Shown here: in pieces, positions 1 through 8,756 of the stretch | Position numbering within the stretch: position 1 is the stretch's first letter | Layout of the letters: each line of letters opens with the position of its first letter | DNA from: Pseudoips prasinana | Taxonomy: Eukaryota; Arthropoda; Insecta; Lepidoptera; Nolidae | Assembly: GCA_951640165.1 (NCBI GenBank) | Contig: OX621247.1 | Coordinates: forward strand, 24,278,001-24,342,000 | Reading direction: 5' to 3' | Length of the DNA: 64,000 nt | Program-made: the position numbers and the translations under genes | Notes under the pieces: generated by a model | The model's database searches: none | Told to the model about the DNA's origin: nothing | What the model saw: the letters and a program-made list of their open reading frames with translations, nothing else

Positions 1-1283
1 CTCTAACGGAGTATAAATAATTCTATTAGTACTATATTATGTCGAGTTGGTGATCGCGCAATGGTGTCGATCATTACACGATTTCGGTTCATGTTATCGT
101 TTTATTTCATCGGAAAAAAGTAAATAAATAGTAAAAAGGTATGAAAAAAATAATATCAATATAATAAAACTTTTAGTACAAAGAAAATGCCCTAACGGAG
201 TATAGATAAATAATCCGAGTTGTCACTATGCTCGATAGATGGCGTTGGGATGGCAACTTGTGGATAGCACATACAATTTAAAAAATAGTGTCTATCCGGA
301 TTTACGCGCTAATATCGAAAATCGGGAATGGTTATGCGAAAGGGAGATATTGGCGCCAACAAATGAAATAGTAGGCCGGATAAAAGACCAAATTATGTCT
401 GACGTAGAGAGAGATGTCATCGAGTATCTATCAGTAGATAACGTCGTGGATACCGAGCAAGTGACATCTTACCCAACAGAGTTTCTCAACTCCTTAGAGT
501 TATCAGGAGTGCCTTCTCACAAGTTGAGGCTGAAAGTTGGAGTTCCTGTGATGCTTATGAGAAACGTAGATCCACCAAGGCTATGTAACGGCACACGGTT
601 ACAAGTAACCTATTTAGGACGGAATGTCATTAAAGCCGTTATTATGACTGGAATGGCAAAAGACGAAACTGTAATTATTCCCCGCATTCCCATCATTCCA
701 ACTGATTTGCCATTCCAATTCAAAAGACTTCAGTTTCCGCTGAAAACTGCGTTTGCAATGACCATAAATAAAGCCCAAGGGCAAACGCTTAAAGTTGCGG
801 GGGTACATCTTGAAAAAGACTGTTTCTCCCATGGACAACTCTACGATGCGTGCTCAAGAGTGTCAAAACCACAAGACCTATAAGATCCTTTGCAAAGGAT
901 GGCAAAACTAAAAACGTTGTATACAGAAATGTCTTGGTGTAAGAAACTTTAATAATCTTTAAAGCCTAAAATAATAGAAAATTTGTCAAGGGAGAAACAG
1001 ATTTTTTTCTGAAATGGCAAATCAAAATAATATTTTGAAAATAAGGGAAAAATAACATTTTCGCCTTTTTCGATCGGCAATAACGGCTTTAATGCCCTAA
1101 GTGAGTATACATATCTTCAATTCAAACGCAGAGCTCATTATGTTGATTTTTGAAGAGTTCCCTAGAATATCTTCCACATTTCATTTTTGAAGAGATCCCG
1201 CGAGATCGGGAACTATGTGGGTAAAACCAAAAATATGCTGGAAGTCACTATTCCACGCGAACGAAGTCGCGGGCAAAAGCTAG
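1..1283 (+). mobile_element. 3' part of an autonomous Helitron, ending CTAG
   Basis: The stretch holds the end of a Helitron helicase gene (239-942), about 340 bp of 3' noncoding sequence and a typical Helitron terminus: a short GC hairpin (ACGCG-loop-CGCG near 1254-1271) followed by CTAG at 1280-1283. The next base is T, and retrotransposon LTR sequence resumes at 1284, so the element was inserted between A and T as Helitrons do. The 5' part lies outside the window. A motif (CTAACGGAGTATA) occurs at about 3 and 191, with a variant near 1095, which suggests small internal rearrangements. That rolling-circle Helitrons end in CTRR after a hairpin is known; the assignment of this end is inference from the two LTR copies. 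Confidence 0.75.
239..942 (+). pseudogene. Helitron PIF1-like helicase, C-terminal end (frameshifted)
   Basis: The reading frame from 239 to 883 encodes the last part of a superfamily 1B (PIF1-type) helicase, the DNA-unwinding domain of the Helitron RepHel protein. Visible motifs in order are KVGVPVMLMRN, LCNGTRL, IPRIPI, FAMTINKAQGQTL (helicase motif V-VI region) and CFSHGQLYDACSRV. The frame stops at 883 after KPQDL, but a neighbouring frame continues with FAKDGKTKNVVYRNVLV and ends at a TAA at 940-942, which is how these proteins normally end. The gene therefore carries a frameshift near 882-893. The N-terminal Rep domain lies off the left edge or is lost. It is not a cellular PIF1 gene: the genuine Helitron terminus is 340 bp downstream. 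Confidence 0.8.
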
Positions 1284-1653
1284 TCATATATAAATAGTAG
1301 TAGGTGGCACAGAAATAGTTACAGTGGTGAGGAGCTATCCGACCAATCGCGTGCTCCAGGTTCAGTGCTCCGCCGATGCTGTCGAACGAACGCGCGCGGC
1401 GCGCAACATAAATACTGCCGGCACGGTCTCCAACGGACAGTGATCGATGGTCCTCGACGCAGGGACGTTGTCGCTTCCGATACCACTGCACCGCTGGCGC
1501 CTACACAAGCCGCGGTTACTATGCCATCATTTGGAACGGCGTCTCAGTGCGCGCGCCGCCGTGGTGTCGGGCGGTCGCTCAGTGCGCTGTGCGATCTAGC
1601 GGCGGCCGGACGTATGATGCGCTCGTATGACATGTACTATGTACGCCACTACA
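1284..1653 (-). repeat. 3' LTR of Ty3/gypsy element (partial, cut by Helitron)
   Basis: These 370 bases match 5752-6121 with only two differences seen by eye (T/C in GGTG(T/C)CGGG and C/G in GTA(C/G)GCCAC), so about 99.5 percent identity. On the minus strand the LTR begins TGTAGTGG, directly after a polypurine tract GAGGGGGGAATAA (plus 1654-1667). Its far end (U5, about 85 bp) is missing here because the Helitron was inserted at the 1283/1284 border; it should lie to the left of the window. Two near-identical LTRs mean a recent retrotransposon insertion. Confidence 0.85.
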
Positions 1654-1667
1654 TTATTCCCCCCTCA
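1654..1667 (-). other. Polypurine tract of the gypsy element
   Basis: On the minus strand the sequence reads GAGGGGGGAATAA immediately before the LTR start TGTAGTGG. Its position between the end of pol and the 3' LTR is that of the plus-strand primer for reverse transcription. Confidence 0.7.
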
Positions 1668-1687
1668 GCGAAGCGTACAGGAGGTTT

Positions 1688-4600
1688 TCATACTCTGCCA
1701 GACCTTGTGATGTATCTGGTGACAGGTGCTTCACTTGCTTGCTCCTCGTTGCACTGGAATGCAGGCTTTAGTCGATCAATAGATATATTGGATGTTCTAT
1801 TTTCCAACTGTACGGTGAAGTACTTGTCCGTGCGATGCGTAACAAGGTATGGACCGTTATAGGTAGGTGTTAACGGTCTACGCACAGCGTCGTTGCGAAC
1901 GTAAACATGTGTTGTTTTAAACAAATCGCCGTGAATGAAAACAGCTGCGCTTTTGTTTGCCTCTCGTTGCACCTGTGCCTTTTTTAATGCTTCACTAAGA
2001 TGACTCATGAAGTGCGATGACGTGTTGCATGTTGTTGTTGCTTCACCGTAGAATTCACCAGGCAGGCGTAGTGTTCTCCCGTATAATAATTCCGCTGTAC
2101 TAGCGCCGATGTCCGTCTTGTATGCGGCGCGTAACCCAAGTAGTACAGTGGGTAGCTCGAGCGTCCAGTTCGTTGTATTTAATCTTGCGGTGAGCGATGC
2201 TTTGAGTGTGCGATGCCAACGTTCTACCAAACCGTTAGATTGGGGATGGTACGCAGTAGTTCGTACGTGCTGGATTCCTATGCGTTGCATCAGCTTATTA
2301 AATAGTTCGGATTCGAACTGTTTGCCTCTGTCCGTTGTTATGGTTACGGGGCAACCAAATCTTGTTATCCATGTTTCATACATTGTGTTTGCGACTTTCT
2401 CTGCTGTCATGTCCTCGATTGGTTGAGCTTCTGGCCACTTCGTTGCTCTGTCGATCATCGTAAGAATGTAACGACAGTTGTTTGATGTTGGTAAAGGACC
2501 GACCAAGTCGATGTGCAGGTGAGATAAGCGGTCAACTGGTGTGAAACTAGATATTGGTGCCTTGGTGTGACGATGAACTTTCACTCGCTGGCATTGGTCA
2601 CATGCTCTGGCCCAGTCTGTGACGTCTTTCTTCATACTCGACCAGAAATAACGCGAAGTAATTAATCTTCTCGTCGCCCTTACGCCGGGGTGATTAAGGT
2701 CGTGTATCGCCTGATAAGCTTGCTTCCTGTATTGTGGCGATAAGAACGGACGAGGAGATTTTGTTGACATCTCGCATATTACTTGGGTGGCTGAACCGGG
2801 CAGTGCTATTCGCTTGAATATGTGTCGGTCGCTTTTCATGAGTTGCTTGAGTTCCTCATCTTGTTTTTGAGACTTTGCTAGCTCGTCGTATTTGATCGGT
2901 GTTGGACATGAGATTGTGTCCACACGCGACATGGCGTCGGCGACACAGTTATCTTTGCCCGATACGTGTTTAATATCTGTGACGAACTGGCTGATGTAAT
3001 CTAAATATCTTGTGCGCCTTGGTGTTTCGTCTTTGAAGTTCGCTCGCAGTGCGGTGGTAAGGGGTTTGTGGTCCGTCAATATGGTGACGTCACGGCCTTC
3101 TATCATCCGGCGAAAGTGACGTACTGCCATGTATATGGACGTAAGCTCCCTGTCATACGTGCTGTATTTCCGTTGAGCGTCGGTAAACTTCTTCGAATAA
3201 AATCCGAGCGGTCTCCATCGGCCATGAATTTTTTGTTGGAGTACCCCTCCAGCGCAGGTGTCAGACGCGTCTGTCATGATCACGAAGGGTTTCGTTGACG
3301 ATGGGTATGACAATAATACAGCGTTGGTGATGTCGTCTTTGCATTTATCAAACGCCTGTATAGCTGTCTCGCTCCATATTATTTTGGTCTTGTCATTTTT
3401 CTTTGAGTCTTTCAGGTAAACATTTAGTTCCTTTTGATACTCGGCGGCGTGTGGGATATTCTCACGATAAAAGTTTATCATTCCCAGGAATCGACGTAAC
3501 TGTTGGACTGTTTCTGGGCGAGGGTATGTCTTTATGGCTTTGACCTTCTCGTTAGTTGGCTTAATTCCTTCGGTGCTTATAGTGTAGCCCAAAAAGTTGA
3601 GTGTTTGTTGGCCGAATGTGCACTTAGCTACGTTTATTTGTAACCCATGGTCATTAAGCCTTCTGAATACATCTTCTAGTTCTTTTCTGTGCTGTTCTTC
3701 GGTTTCAGATGCCAATAAAATGTCATCGACAAATGGGAAAACAGGGAGTCCCCGTAGAACGTTGTCGATGTGTCTTTGGAACGTTTGTCCCCCGTTCCGC
3801 AAACCGAGACAGAGCCTCGGAAATTCGAACAATCCGAATGGTGTGATAACGGCAGTCTTTTGTATGTCCTCCTCGCGCGTCCTCACTTGGTAATAGGCCT
3901 TCTTCAGATCTATGATGGAGAAGTACTTCTTTCCCAGCAAGTTGTAGGTAAAATCGTGCAGTCTTGGAATGGGGTACCGGTCTGGAACGGTGGCTGCATT
4001 GAGACGACGATAATCTCCACAGACTCTGTATTTGCCATCCTTCTTGAGAACAAGGTGTATTGGACTTGCCCGAGGACTTTTCGATGGCCGACAAATACCT
4101 TGCTCAATCATTGAGTCCAATTCTGCCTTGGCCGCCTTGTATTTGTGCGGCGGCAGCGGTCGTGCCTTCGCATACAATGGTGAACCAGTAGTCTGGATAT
4201 GGTGTTCCACTTCGCTGTGACAGAGCTTCAAGTGAGGTCGGGTGATATCTGGGTATTCTGCGAGTAGATCGTGGTATGGCTGTTGGTCATCCAAGGTGTT
4301 GATGCTGGAGTCTGAAGTAGACGTTACGTAGCCGACAACATATAGGCCTGTTTCCTTGTCTATTAATCTTCGTCCGTGTATATCTACCGTAAGTTGGTGC
4401 TTATGTAAAAAATCCGCTCGCAAAATCGGTCTTGTTACTTCGGCGACGACGAAATTGCACATATACGGTCGACGTAATCCGATATTCAACGTCATTGTGC
4501 GTTCGCCAAAGGAGGGTATTCTTGAACCGTTGGCTGCGTACAGGTATTCGGTCGGAGTCTTTTTTTCTTTGCGTCCCCGCTTGACCGGTAGTACTGAGAC

Positions 4601-4804
4601 GTTCGCGCCGGTGTCGATAAGGAAACGCAGACCTGTTCCCAACTCTTTGATGAATAGACGGTGTTGGGTTATGTCGCTGACTTCGGCTCCCGTCGTAGCC
4701 AAAGTCGAGGCTAGTTTTCCTGACTTGTATTTGTCTTGCTCATATAGGCGCAGGGTCTCCGACATCGATACGCCTCTTTGCCGAACTTGCGATGGAAATA
4801 GCAA
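1688..4804 (-). CDS. pol: Ty3/gypsy Pol polyprotein: protease, RT, RNase H, integrase
   Basis: An open frame of 1,038 codons without internal stops. Domains in order: aspartic protease (FLIDTGANVSVLP, about residue 60); reverse transcriptase (YRVCGDYRRLN, and the active site as FPFVDDILLA, FVDD instead of the common YVDD); RNase H (FVIMTDASD, TYDRELTSIYMAVRHFR, LTDHKPL); integrase with the HHCC zinc finger (H..NHPGVRATRRLI then CDQCQRVK) and the DDE core (HIDLVGPLP, TTDRGKQFES, YHPQSNGLVERWHR). Cys-poor tail, no chromodomain seen. There is no good ATG at the beginning (first codon of the frame is TTG) and the frame overlaps gag by 94 bases in the -1 frame, so Pol is probably made by -1 frameshifting. 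The tRNA-Trp primer site and the CHCC Gag motif place it near the CsRn1 clade. It looks coding-competent. Confidence 0.93.
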   Translation of the reverse strand: MLFPSQVRQRGVSMSETLRLYEQDKYKSGKLASTLATTGAEVSDITQHRLFIKELGTGLRFLIDTGANVSVLPVKRGRKEKKTPTEYLYAANGSRIPSFGERTMTLNIGLRRPYMCNFVVAEVTRPILRADFLHKHQLTVDIHGRRLIDKETGLYVVGYVTSTSDSSINTLDDQQPYHDLLAEYPDITRPHLKLCHSEVEHHIQTTGSPLYAKARPLPPHKYKAAKAELDSMIEQGICRPSKSPRASPIHLVLKKDGKYRVCGDYRRLNAATVPDRYPIPRLHDFTYNLLGKKYFSIIDLKKAYYQVRTREEDIQKTAVITPFGLFEFPRLCLGLRNGGQTFQRHIDNVLRGLPVFPFVDDILLASETEEQHRKELEDVFRRLNDHGLQINVAKCTFGQQTLNFLGYTISTEGIKPTNEKVKAIKTYPRPETVQQLRRFLGMINFYRENIPHAAEYQKELNVYLKDSKKNDKTKIIWSETAIQAFDKCKDDITNAVLLSYPSSTKPFVIMTDASDTCAGGVLQQKIHGRWRPLGFYSKKFTDAQRKYSTYDRELTSIYMAVRHFRRMIEGRDVTILTDHKPLTTALRANFKDETPRRTRYLDYISQFVTDIKHVSGKDNCVADAMSRVDTISCPTPIKYDELAKSQKQDEELKQLMKSDRHIFKRIALPGSATQVICEMSTKSPRPFLSPQYRKQAYQAIHDLNHPGVRATRRLITSRYFWSSMKKDVTDWARACDQCQRVKVHRHTKAPISSFTPVDRLSHLHIDLVGPLPTSNNCRYILTMIDRATKWPEAQPIEDMTAEKVANTMYETWITRFGCPVTITTDRGKQFESELFNKLMQRIGIQHVRTTAYHPQSNGLVERWHRTLKASLTARLNTTNWTLELPTVLLGLRAAYKTDIGASTAELLYGRTLRLPGEFYGEATTTCNTSSHFMSHLSEALKKAQVQREANKSAAVFIHGDLFKTTHVYVRNDAVRRPLTPTYNGPYLVTHRTDKYFTVQLENRTSNISIDRLKPAFQCNEEQASEAPVTRYITRSGRV

Positions 4805-5547
4805 ATCGATGTGTCACGATTCACGGACTTGGACCGAGATCTTGAACGATATCTGCCTCGTTGCGGTCCACGGTAGTAATTACGCGATCTGTCCATTTTC
4901 AATGCAGCGACCTCTTTTGTAAGCGCCTCGATCATATTCAAAATTCGATCGTCCGATGATGATGTTGATGATTGTGACTTTCCGCTTGTATGACTGCAGG
5001 AACACACGGAATTGACTTCCTTTGTCTGCTCGCTCATCTTATCCGCCATTGCCGCTAGCGAGTCTAATTTCGTGGCTTCGCTGACCGCCAACACAGCTCT
5101 CGTCGACGAGGGTAGATGGCTCATCCACAGCATTTGGAGGGTTTCATCAGGCATCTTGTTACGGGCCAGATCACGCATACGCCGCAACAGCTGGGAAGGA
5201 CGCTGGTCGCCTAGTTCAACCTCGTTGAGCAATTTTTGTAGTTGCTTATTCTCGGACTCTTCGTAGACGGATAGTAATCGGGCCTTTAACGCTTCAAATC
5301 TAGCAGTCCTGGACGATGATAATATGATGTCACTTATTTGTTCAACATCCACCTTGTCGAGTTGTGCCACGGCAAGTCCAAACTTCGCTTCTTCGCTGAG
5401 TTTTTGGTTCGACACCATGGTTTCGAATTGTGCGAACCATAATCTTGGTTTATCTCGCCAGAATGGAGGTATCCGAGACTTGACGGAGATCATCCCAATA
5501 TCTTCATCAGACGGCATGGCTTGCGGCGCTTGGCTTGTGTTCTCCAT
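4711..5547 (-). CDS. gag: Ty3/gypsy Gag with CHCC zinc motif
   Basis: The frame is open from before 5580 and the first ATG is at 5547 (protein starting MENTSQAPQ), about 278 residues. It begins with a capsid-type helical region (PPFWRDKPRLWFAQFE, then LLRRMRDLARNKMPDETLQMLWMSHLP), followed by a Ser-rich linker, an Arg/Ser-rich basic stretch, and near the C-terminus CYFHRKFGKEAYRCRRPC. This reads C-x2-H-x9-C-x3-C, the unusual CHCC motif reported for the CsRn1 group rather than the retroviral CCHC. The frame ends inside the start of pol, in the 0/-1 arrangement expected for programmed frameshifting. The Gag start lies only about 100 bases after the primer binding site. Confidence 0.88.
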   Translation of the reverse strand: MENTSQAPQAMPSDEDIGMISVKSRIPPFWRDKPRLWFAQFETMVSNQKLSEEAKFGLAVAQLDKVDVEQISDIILSSSRTARFEALKARLLSVYEESENKQLQKLLNEVELGDQRPSQLLRRMRDLARNKMPDETLQMLWMSHLPSSTRAVLAVSEATKLDSLAAMADKMSEQTKEVNSVCSCSHTSGKSQSSTSSSDDRILNMIEALTKEVAALKMDRSRNYYRGPQRGRYRSRSRSKSVNRDTSICYFHRKFGKEAYRCRRPCAYMSKTNTSQEN

Positions 5548-5557
5548 ACTGCGTTGG

Positions 5558-5667
5558 ATCACGTCGGTGCTCTTCTTCAAATCACGTCGGTGCTCTTCTT
5601 CAAATCACGTCGATGCTCTTCTTCAAATCACGTCGGTGCTCTTCTTCAAATCACGTCGGGGTCACCA
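5558..5667 (-). repeat. tRNA-Trp primer binding site plus four 23-bp PBS-derived tandem repeats
   Basis: Plus 5647-5667 is identical to the last 21 bases of eukaryotic tRNA-Trp including CCA (it contains ATCACGTCGGGGTCACCA), so on the element strand it is a perfect primer binding site. Four 23-bp units of the form ATCACGTCGG + TGCTCTTCTTCAA occupy 5558-5580, 5581-5603, 5604-5626 and 5627-5649 (one with CGATG). Each begins with the same ATCACGTCG as the PBS. They fill the leader between PBS and gag and run into the first bases of the gag frame. Confidence 0.85.
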
Positions 5668-6121
5668 ATTTAGAGGTCACTTGTAAATGAAATAAAGATG
5701 CGTAAACGAATAGATTGTAATTGAATAGAATCACACATTATTATAAAAACATCATATATAAATAGTAGTAGGTGGCACAGAAATAGTTACAGTGGTGAGG
5801 AGCTATCCGACCAATCGCGTGCTCCAGGTTCAGTGCTCCGCCGATGCTGTCGAACGAACGCGCGCGGCGCGCAACATAAATACTGCCGGCACGGTCTCCA
5901 ACGGACAGTGATCGATGGTCCTCGACGCAGGGACGTTGTCGCTTCCGATACCACTGCACCGCTGGCGCCTACACAAGCCGCGGTTACTATGCCATCATTT
6001 GGAACGGCGTCTCAGTGCGCGCGCCGCCGTGGTGCCGGGCGGTCGCTCAGTGCGCTGTGCGATCTAGCGGCGGCCGGACGTATGATGCGCTCGTATGACA
6101 TGTACTATGTAGGCCACTACA
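5668..6121 (-). repeat. 5' LTR of the gypsy element (complete)
   Basis: On the minus strand the LTR runs from TGTAGTGG (6121) to just before the primer binding site (5668), about 454 bp. 5752-6121 is duplicated at 1284-1653; the remaining U5 part (5668-5751) has no counterpart in the window because the 3' LTR is interrupted by the Helitron. Beyond 6121 lies LINE sequence. The target-site duplication cannot be checked because the other border is outside the window. Confidence 0.8.
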
Positions 6122-6300
6122 ACCTCAAAAAGGTAGCGGGTCTAGAGTAGACGAGAACAGCGAGAGACAGGCAGAAATGGAAAGCTTTAGAGGAGGCCGT
6201 TGTCGGAAGACAAGCTGTGCAGTGAAACCGATCAACTAATATGTAAATGTATTGTTTTATGGAACAGCAATAAAGGCTTATTTTATTTTAATTTTATTGA
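6122..6300 (+). mobile_element. RTE-clade LINE 3' tail
   Basis: A plus-strand frame ends with RTARDRQKWKALEEAVVGRQ and a stop near 6223, resembling the A.DR..W..LEEA end of RTE-clade reverse transcriptases. AATAAAGGCTTATTTTATTTTA follows at about 6267, like a LINE 3' end. The gypsy element was inserted into or beside this remnant. Confidence 0.55.
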
Positions 6301-7706
6301 TTCATGTCCAAGAAATTTTCAAATGCTGTGACATCGACCGATGAGACTGACGTTGATGGGAAGAGTGTATCATCCACTCCATCCAGCTCACATTCTACGT
6401 CATAATCTTGAAGATTATATCTCGCATCGTCATATAAGGCTTTAAGTATCGGAGAATAATTTCCAGGGTAGTTGAGGTGAGATCTCTTTTTGGGAGGTGA
6501 GGACAATTCAATTTTATGAAGAAGACCGTATGAACGAGTCGTATTGCTCTCTTCTGGCAATGACGGTGACATAGAAGGGTCATCATCTGAGACGATAACC
6601 GCAAGTTCAGTATTCTGGCTGTAATTAATAAAGCTCTCCATACAGTACAAAAATTTCCGTAGGATTATCGAGGAAGTTCCAGGTGCTTTGAGCCAAACTC
6701 AAGTCGATGCGGGAGTCCTGTATAAACCCTACGCCTAACAGCGTTTAATTTCGACGGGATTCGGGGAGTACCAAGAGGGTAGTTGGTATTATATGGTCAT
6801 TAACCTTAATGGGAACCTTGGTTACTAGGATATTTTGACGTCTCGGTATACCATCGGCCATCGTTACTCCGATCTTATGTTCATGGAAGGAATATCCCTT
6901 TCGCTTCAACTCACAGTAAAGAGAGTATGAGGCAATACTTGATTTAGCACAGGTGTCAAGAAATACTGCCCCATTGACGATTCAAATTTCGACAAAAATT
7001 ACTGATCGATCTGTCGCGTCGATGAAGGTATCTACGGAACAAAATCCAATTTCTGGATGAGGTCGTTGATTCTTATTCGCATGACACGTTGTGCAATTGG
7101 ACCTCATTACTCCAGGAACACCGCAGCCATAACACTTAAACTTAGCTGGCTGTAATGGGGCCTGAGTCACCACTGCTTCGGTGATGGTGCCTTCGCCCTT
7201 CATTTTGTTGGTTAGCCCGCTGAAGCTTCCTACAATTTTCTGTAGCGTATCCAAAGTTGCGGCAAAACCGGCACTTGATTTTCTTGATATCGCCTTTGAC
7301 CGGTACTCGGGTTTCCTGCGACTTTGTGGTGCTTTGCCCTATAGCAGCATCTTTTTCATTAATTACGTGTTCCGCCGCCTTCGCTGCCTTCAGAAGCTCT
7401 TTAAAGTTTTTGACATCCGCGCGCGGAACCTTATCCCGAATTTCCAGGCGCAGCAAACCATATATTAAGTGCAGTTGCTGGGTTTCAGTTTGTCCTGGAG
7501 CCGGCAGCTGTGAACACAACATCCGCTTTTGCCTCACGAATGATTCGGTGGTTGTACTTTTTAATTGCTTCACTTGAGTTATGTCCATATATATTTGGTA
7601 TGCTTCGCGGACGGGTGCAAAATTTTCCCGCAGTTGCGTTTCGAAGTCTGACCATGACGTCACCTCGCTCTTGATTAATATCTACTGTTTGATTATCTCT
7701 AACCAA
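6294..7706 (-). pseudogene. Decayed gag-protease region of a second gypsy-type element
   Basis: Three minus-strand pieces form one broken gag-protease gene. 7663-7142 encodes a capsid-like Gag (LRENFAPVREAYQIYMD, RQKRMLCSQLP) with CRFCRNFGYATENC, a CCHC knuckle in which Tyr stands at the His position. 7254-6982, in another frame, holds a second knuckle CYGCGVPGVMRSNC, again without His. After an in-frame TGA near 6981 comes a retropepsin-like domain: AVFLDTCAKSSIASYSLY, a flap-like ADGIPRRQ, and LLGVGFIQDS near 6730 after another stop. 6650-6294 is a 118-codon acidic tail with no recognised domain that could be the end of the same polyprotein. There is no RT. The protease reads DTCAK rather than DTG/DSG. 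At least one frameshift and two stops make it nonfunctional. Confidence 0.65.
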
Positions 7707-7960
7707 TTATACAATTTGTAGAAGTAATATGTTGTGTTTTATTCCATAATAATAAGTCCTTGTTTTAGTAACGCGAGAGATCCATAATCATAAAGTTTAA
7801 AAAATATCCGAAAATATAACTAAAACTGTGCGGCTACTATAAAAAACATAACATTCAATGAATTTTCTTAGTGACGGCACAATAAATATATTAAAAAATG
7901 TAAAATATTTTTTTCAAAAAAATCTTGTTCATACCACTGAAAGGAGCACTTCAAAAGTTG
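7707..7960. other. AT-rich spacer, nothing recognised
   Basis: Low-complexity AT-rich DNA without open frames or repeats that could be matched elsewhere in the window. Confidence 0.5.
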
Positions 7961-7964
7961 ATTG

Positions 7965-8118
7965 TCCCAGGTACATTTTATCCCGGAAAAATATATGCAA
8001 ATAAAACGAGTTTAATTTTTCGGTTCGACCCGATTACTGTACCAACCGAAAATAATAAGTTTAATGTTACATCAGGTCATTTAAAGCCATGCCCATATGG
8101 TGCATGGTATTTAAATCA
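7965..8118 (+). repeat. Dispersed repeat, copy 1 (second copy at 15948-16112)
   Basis: The stretch starting GGTACATTTTATCCCGGAAA and ending near CATATGGTGCA recurs at 15948-16112 in the same orientation with few differences (the second copy has a short insertion around CCCTAGACACGACTACTG). No coding potential or terminal structure was recognised. Confidence 0.7.
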
Positions 8119-8343
8119 GCATTAGGATCTATTCCTTATGGAAAATGTGATAATTATAATGTTGTAATCAATGCCGATGGGCGTCAAGAGGGGCTACTGG
8201 CTAAGTCGCCAAACATCGGGATAGTGATCGCCGTTCAAATAAATAAATGTTAAAAATGACTTAATCAATCGCCATAAATGGTCCGGAATCTATTTTCACC
8301 GTCGAAGGTTTCCGGGACATTTATGGCGTCACATGTGCTCAAA

Positions 8344-8409
8344 CTTAGCCTTTCATCTGGTGACCGCCGAACTTCCATAAGTTCGGCGGTCACCAGATGA
8401 AAGGCTAAG
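8344..8409. repeat. Perfect hairpin A, 31-bp arms, 4-nt loop
   Basis: Arm 8344-8374 begins CTTAGCCTTTCATCTGG and is exactly complementary to 8379-8409; the loop is CCAT. It shares its last seven bases with the next hairpin. Confidence 0.95.
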
Positions 8410-8454
8410 TCGCCAAACATCTGGTGACTTCACCAGATGTTTGGCGACTTAGCC
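8403..8454. repeat. Perfect hairpin B, 25-bp arms, 2-nt loop
   Basis: Arm 8403-8427 (GGCTAAGTCGCCAAACATC...) is exactly complementary to 8430-8454 with CT between. The sequence GGCTAAGTCGCCAAACATC also occurs once at about 8199-8217, so an older single copy sits 190 bp upstream. Confidence 0.95.
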
Positions 8455-8622
8455 GGTAGCCTCCCAGCTTTAGAACATCCCAGGCGCTACAATGTGCCGA
8501 CGACTAATGAAGTTGCAGTAGTATTATTCGACCAAGAACGTGATAGACGAGATATCGTGATCCGTACTAGAGACAAACGCCTGCAGCTTATTTATGAAAC
8601 TCACAGAGCTTATGGATGTTAG
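8455..8622 (+). pseudogene. Helitron Rep-type fragment
   Basis: The frame reads PALEHPRRYNVPTTNEVAV and later DIVIRTRDKRLQLIYETHRAY, the pattern R-Y-N-x-P-T-x-x-E-V-A and the D-I-V ... E-T-H-R-x-Y that precede the Rep nuclease domain in Helitron proteins. It stops at 8622 and no further Helitron motif follows. It is too short to say which Helitron it came from. Confidence 0.5.
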
Positions 8623-8756
8623 TACGAGCCGCCAAAACTTTAAACAGCCTATTTCTCGTCCCTTGTCGTAGTCTGGTATTAGGAACCAACAATTCAATGA
8701 CTCCAAGATTTGGGAATATTGTTACCATTTGCAGATAGAAAAAAAATCAAAATCAA

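Noticed and set aside
239..883. Cellular PIF1 helicase gene
   Set aside because: Motif order, the frameshift and the adjacent CTAG terminus show it to be the Helitron helicase.
1365..1862. Frames inside the LTRs (165 aa plus; 92 and 72 aa minus)
   Set aside because: They lie within the repeated LTR or its junction and mirror each other in the two copies; the G+C-rich LTR is stop-poor by composition.
5558..5667. CRISPR-like array
   Set aside because: The 23-bp repeats are contiguous with no spacers and derive from the tRNA-Trp primer site.
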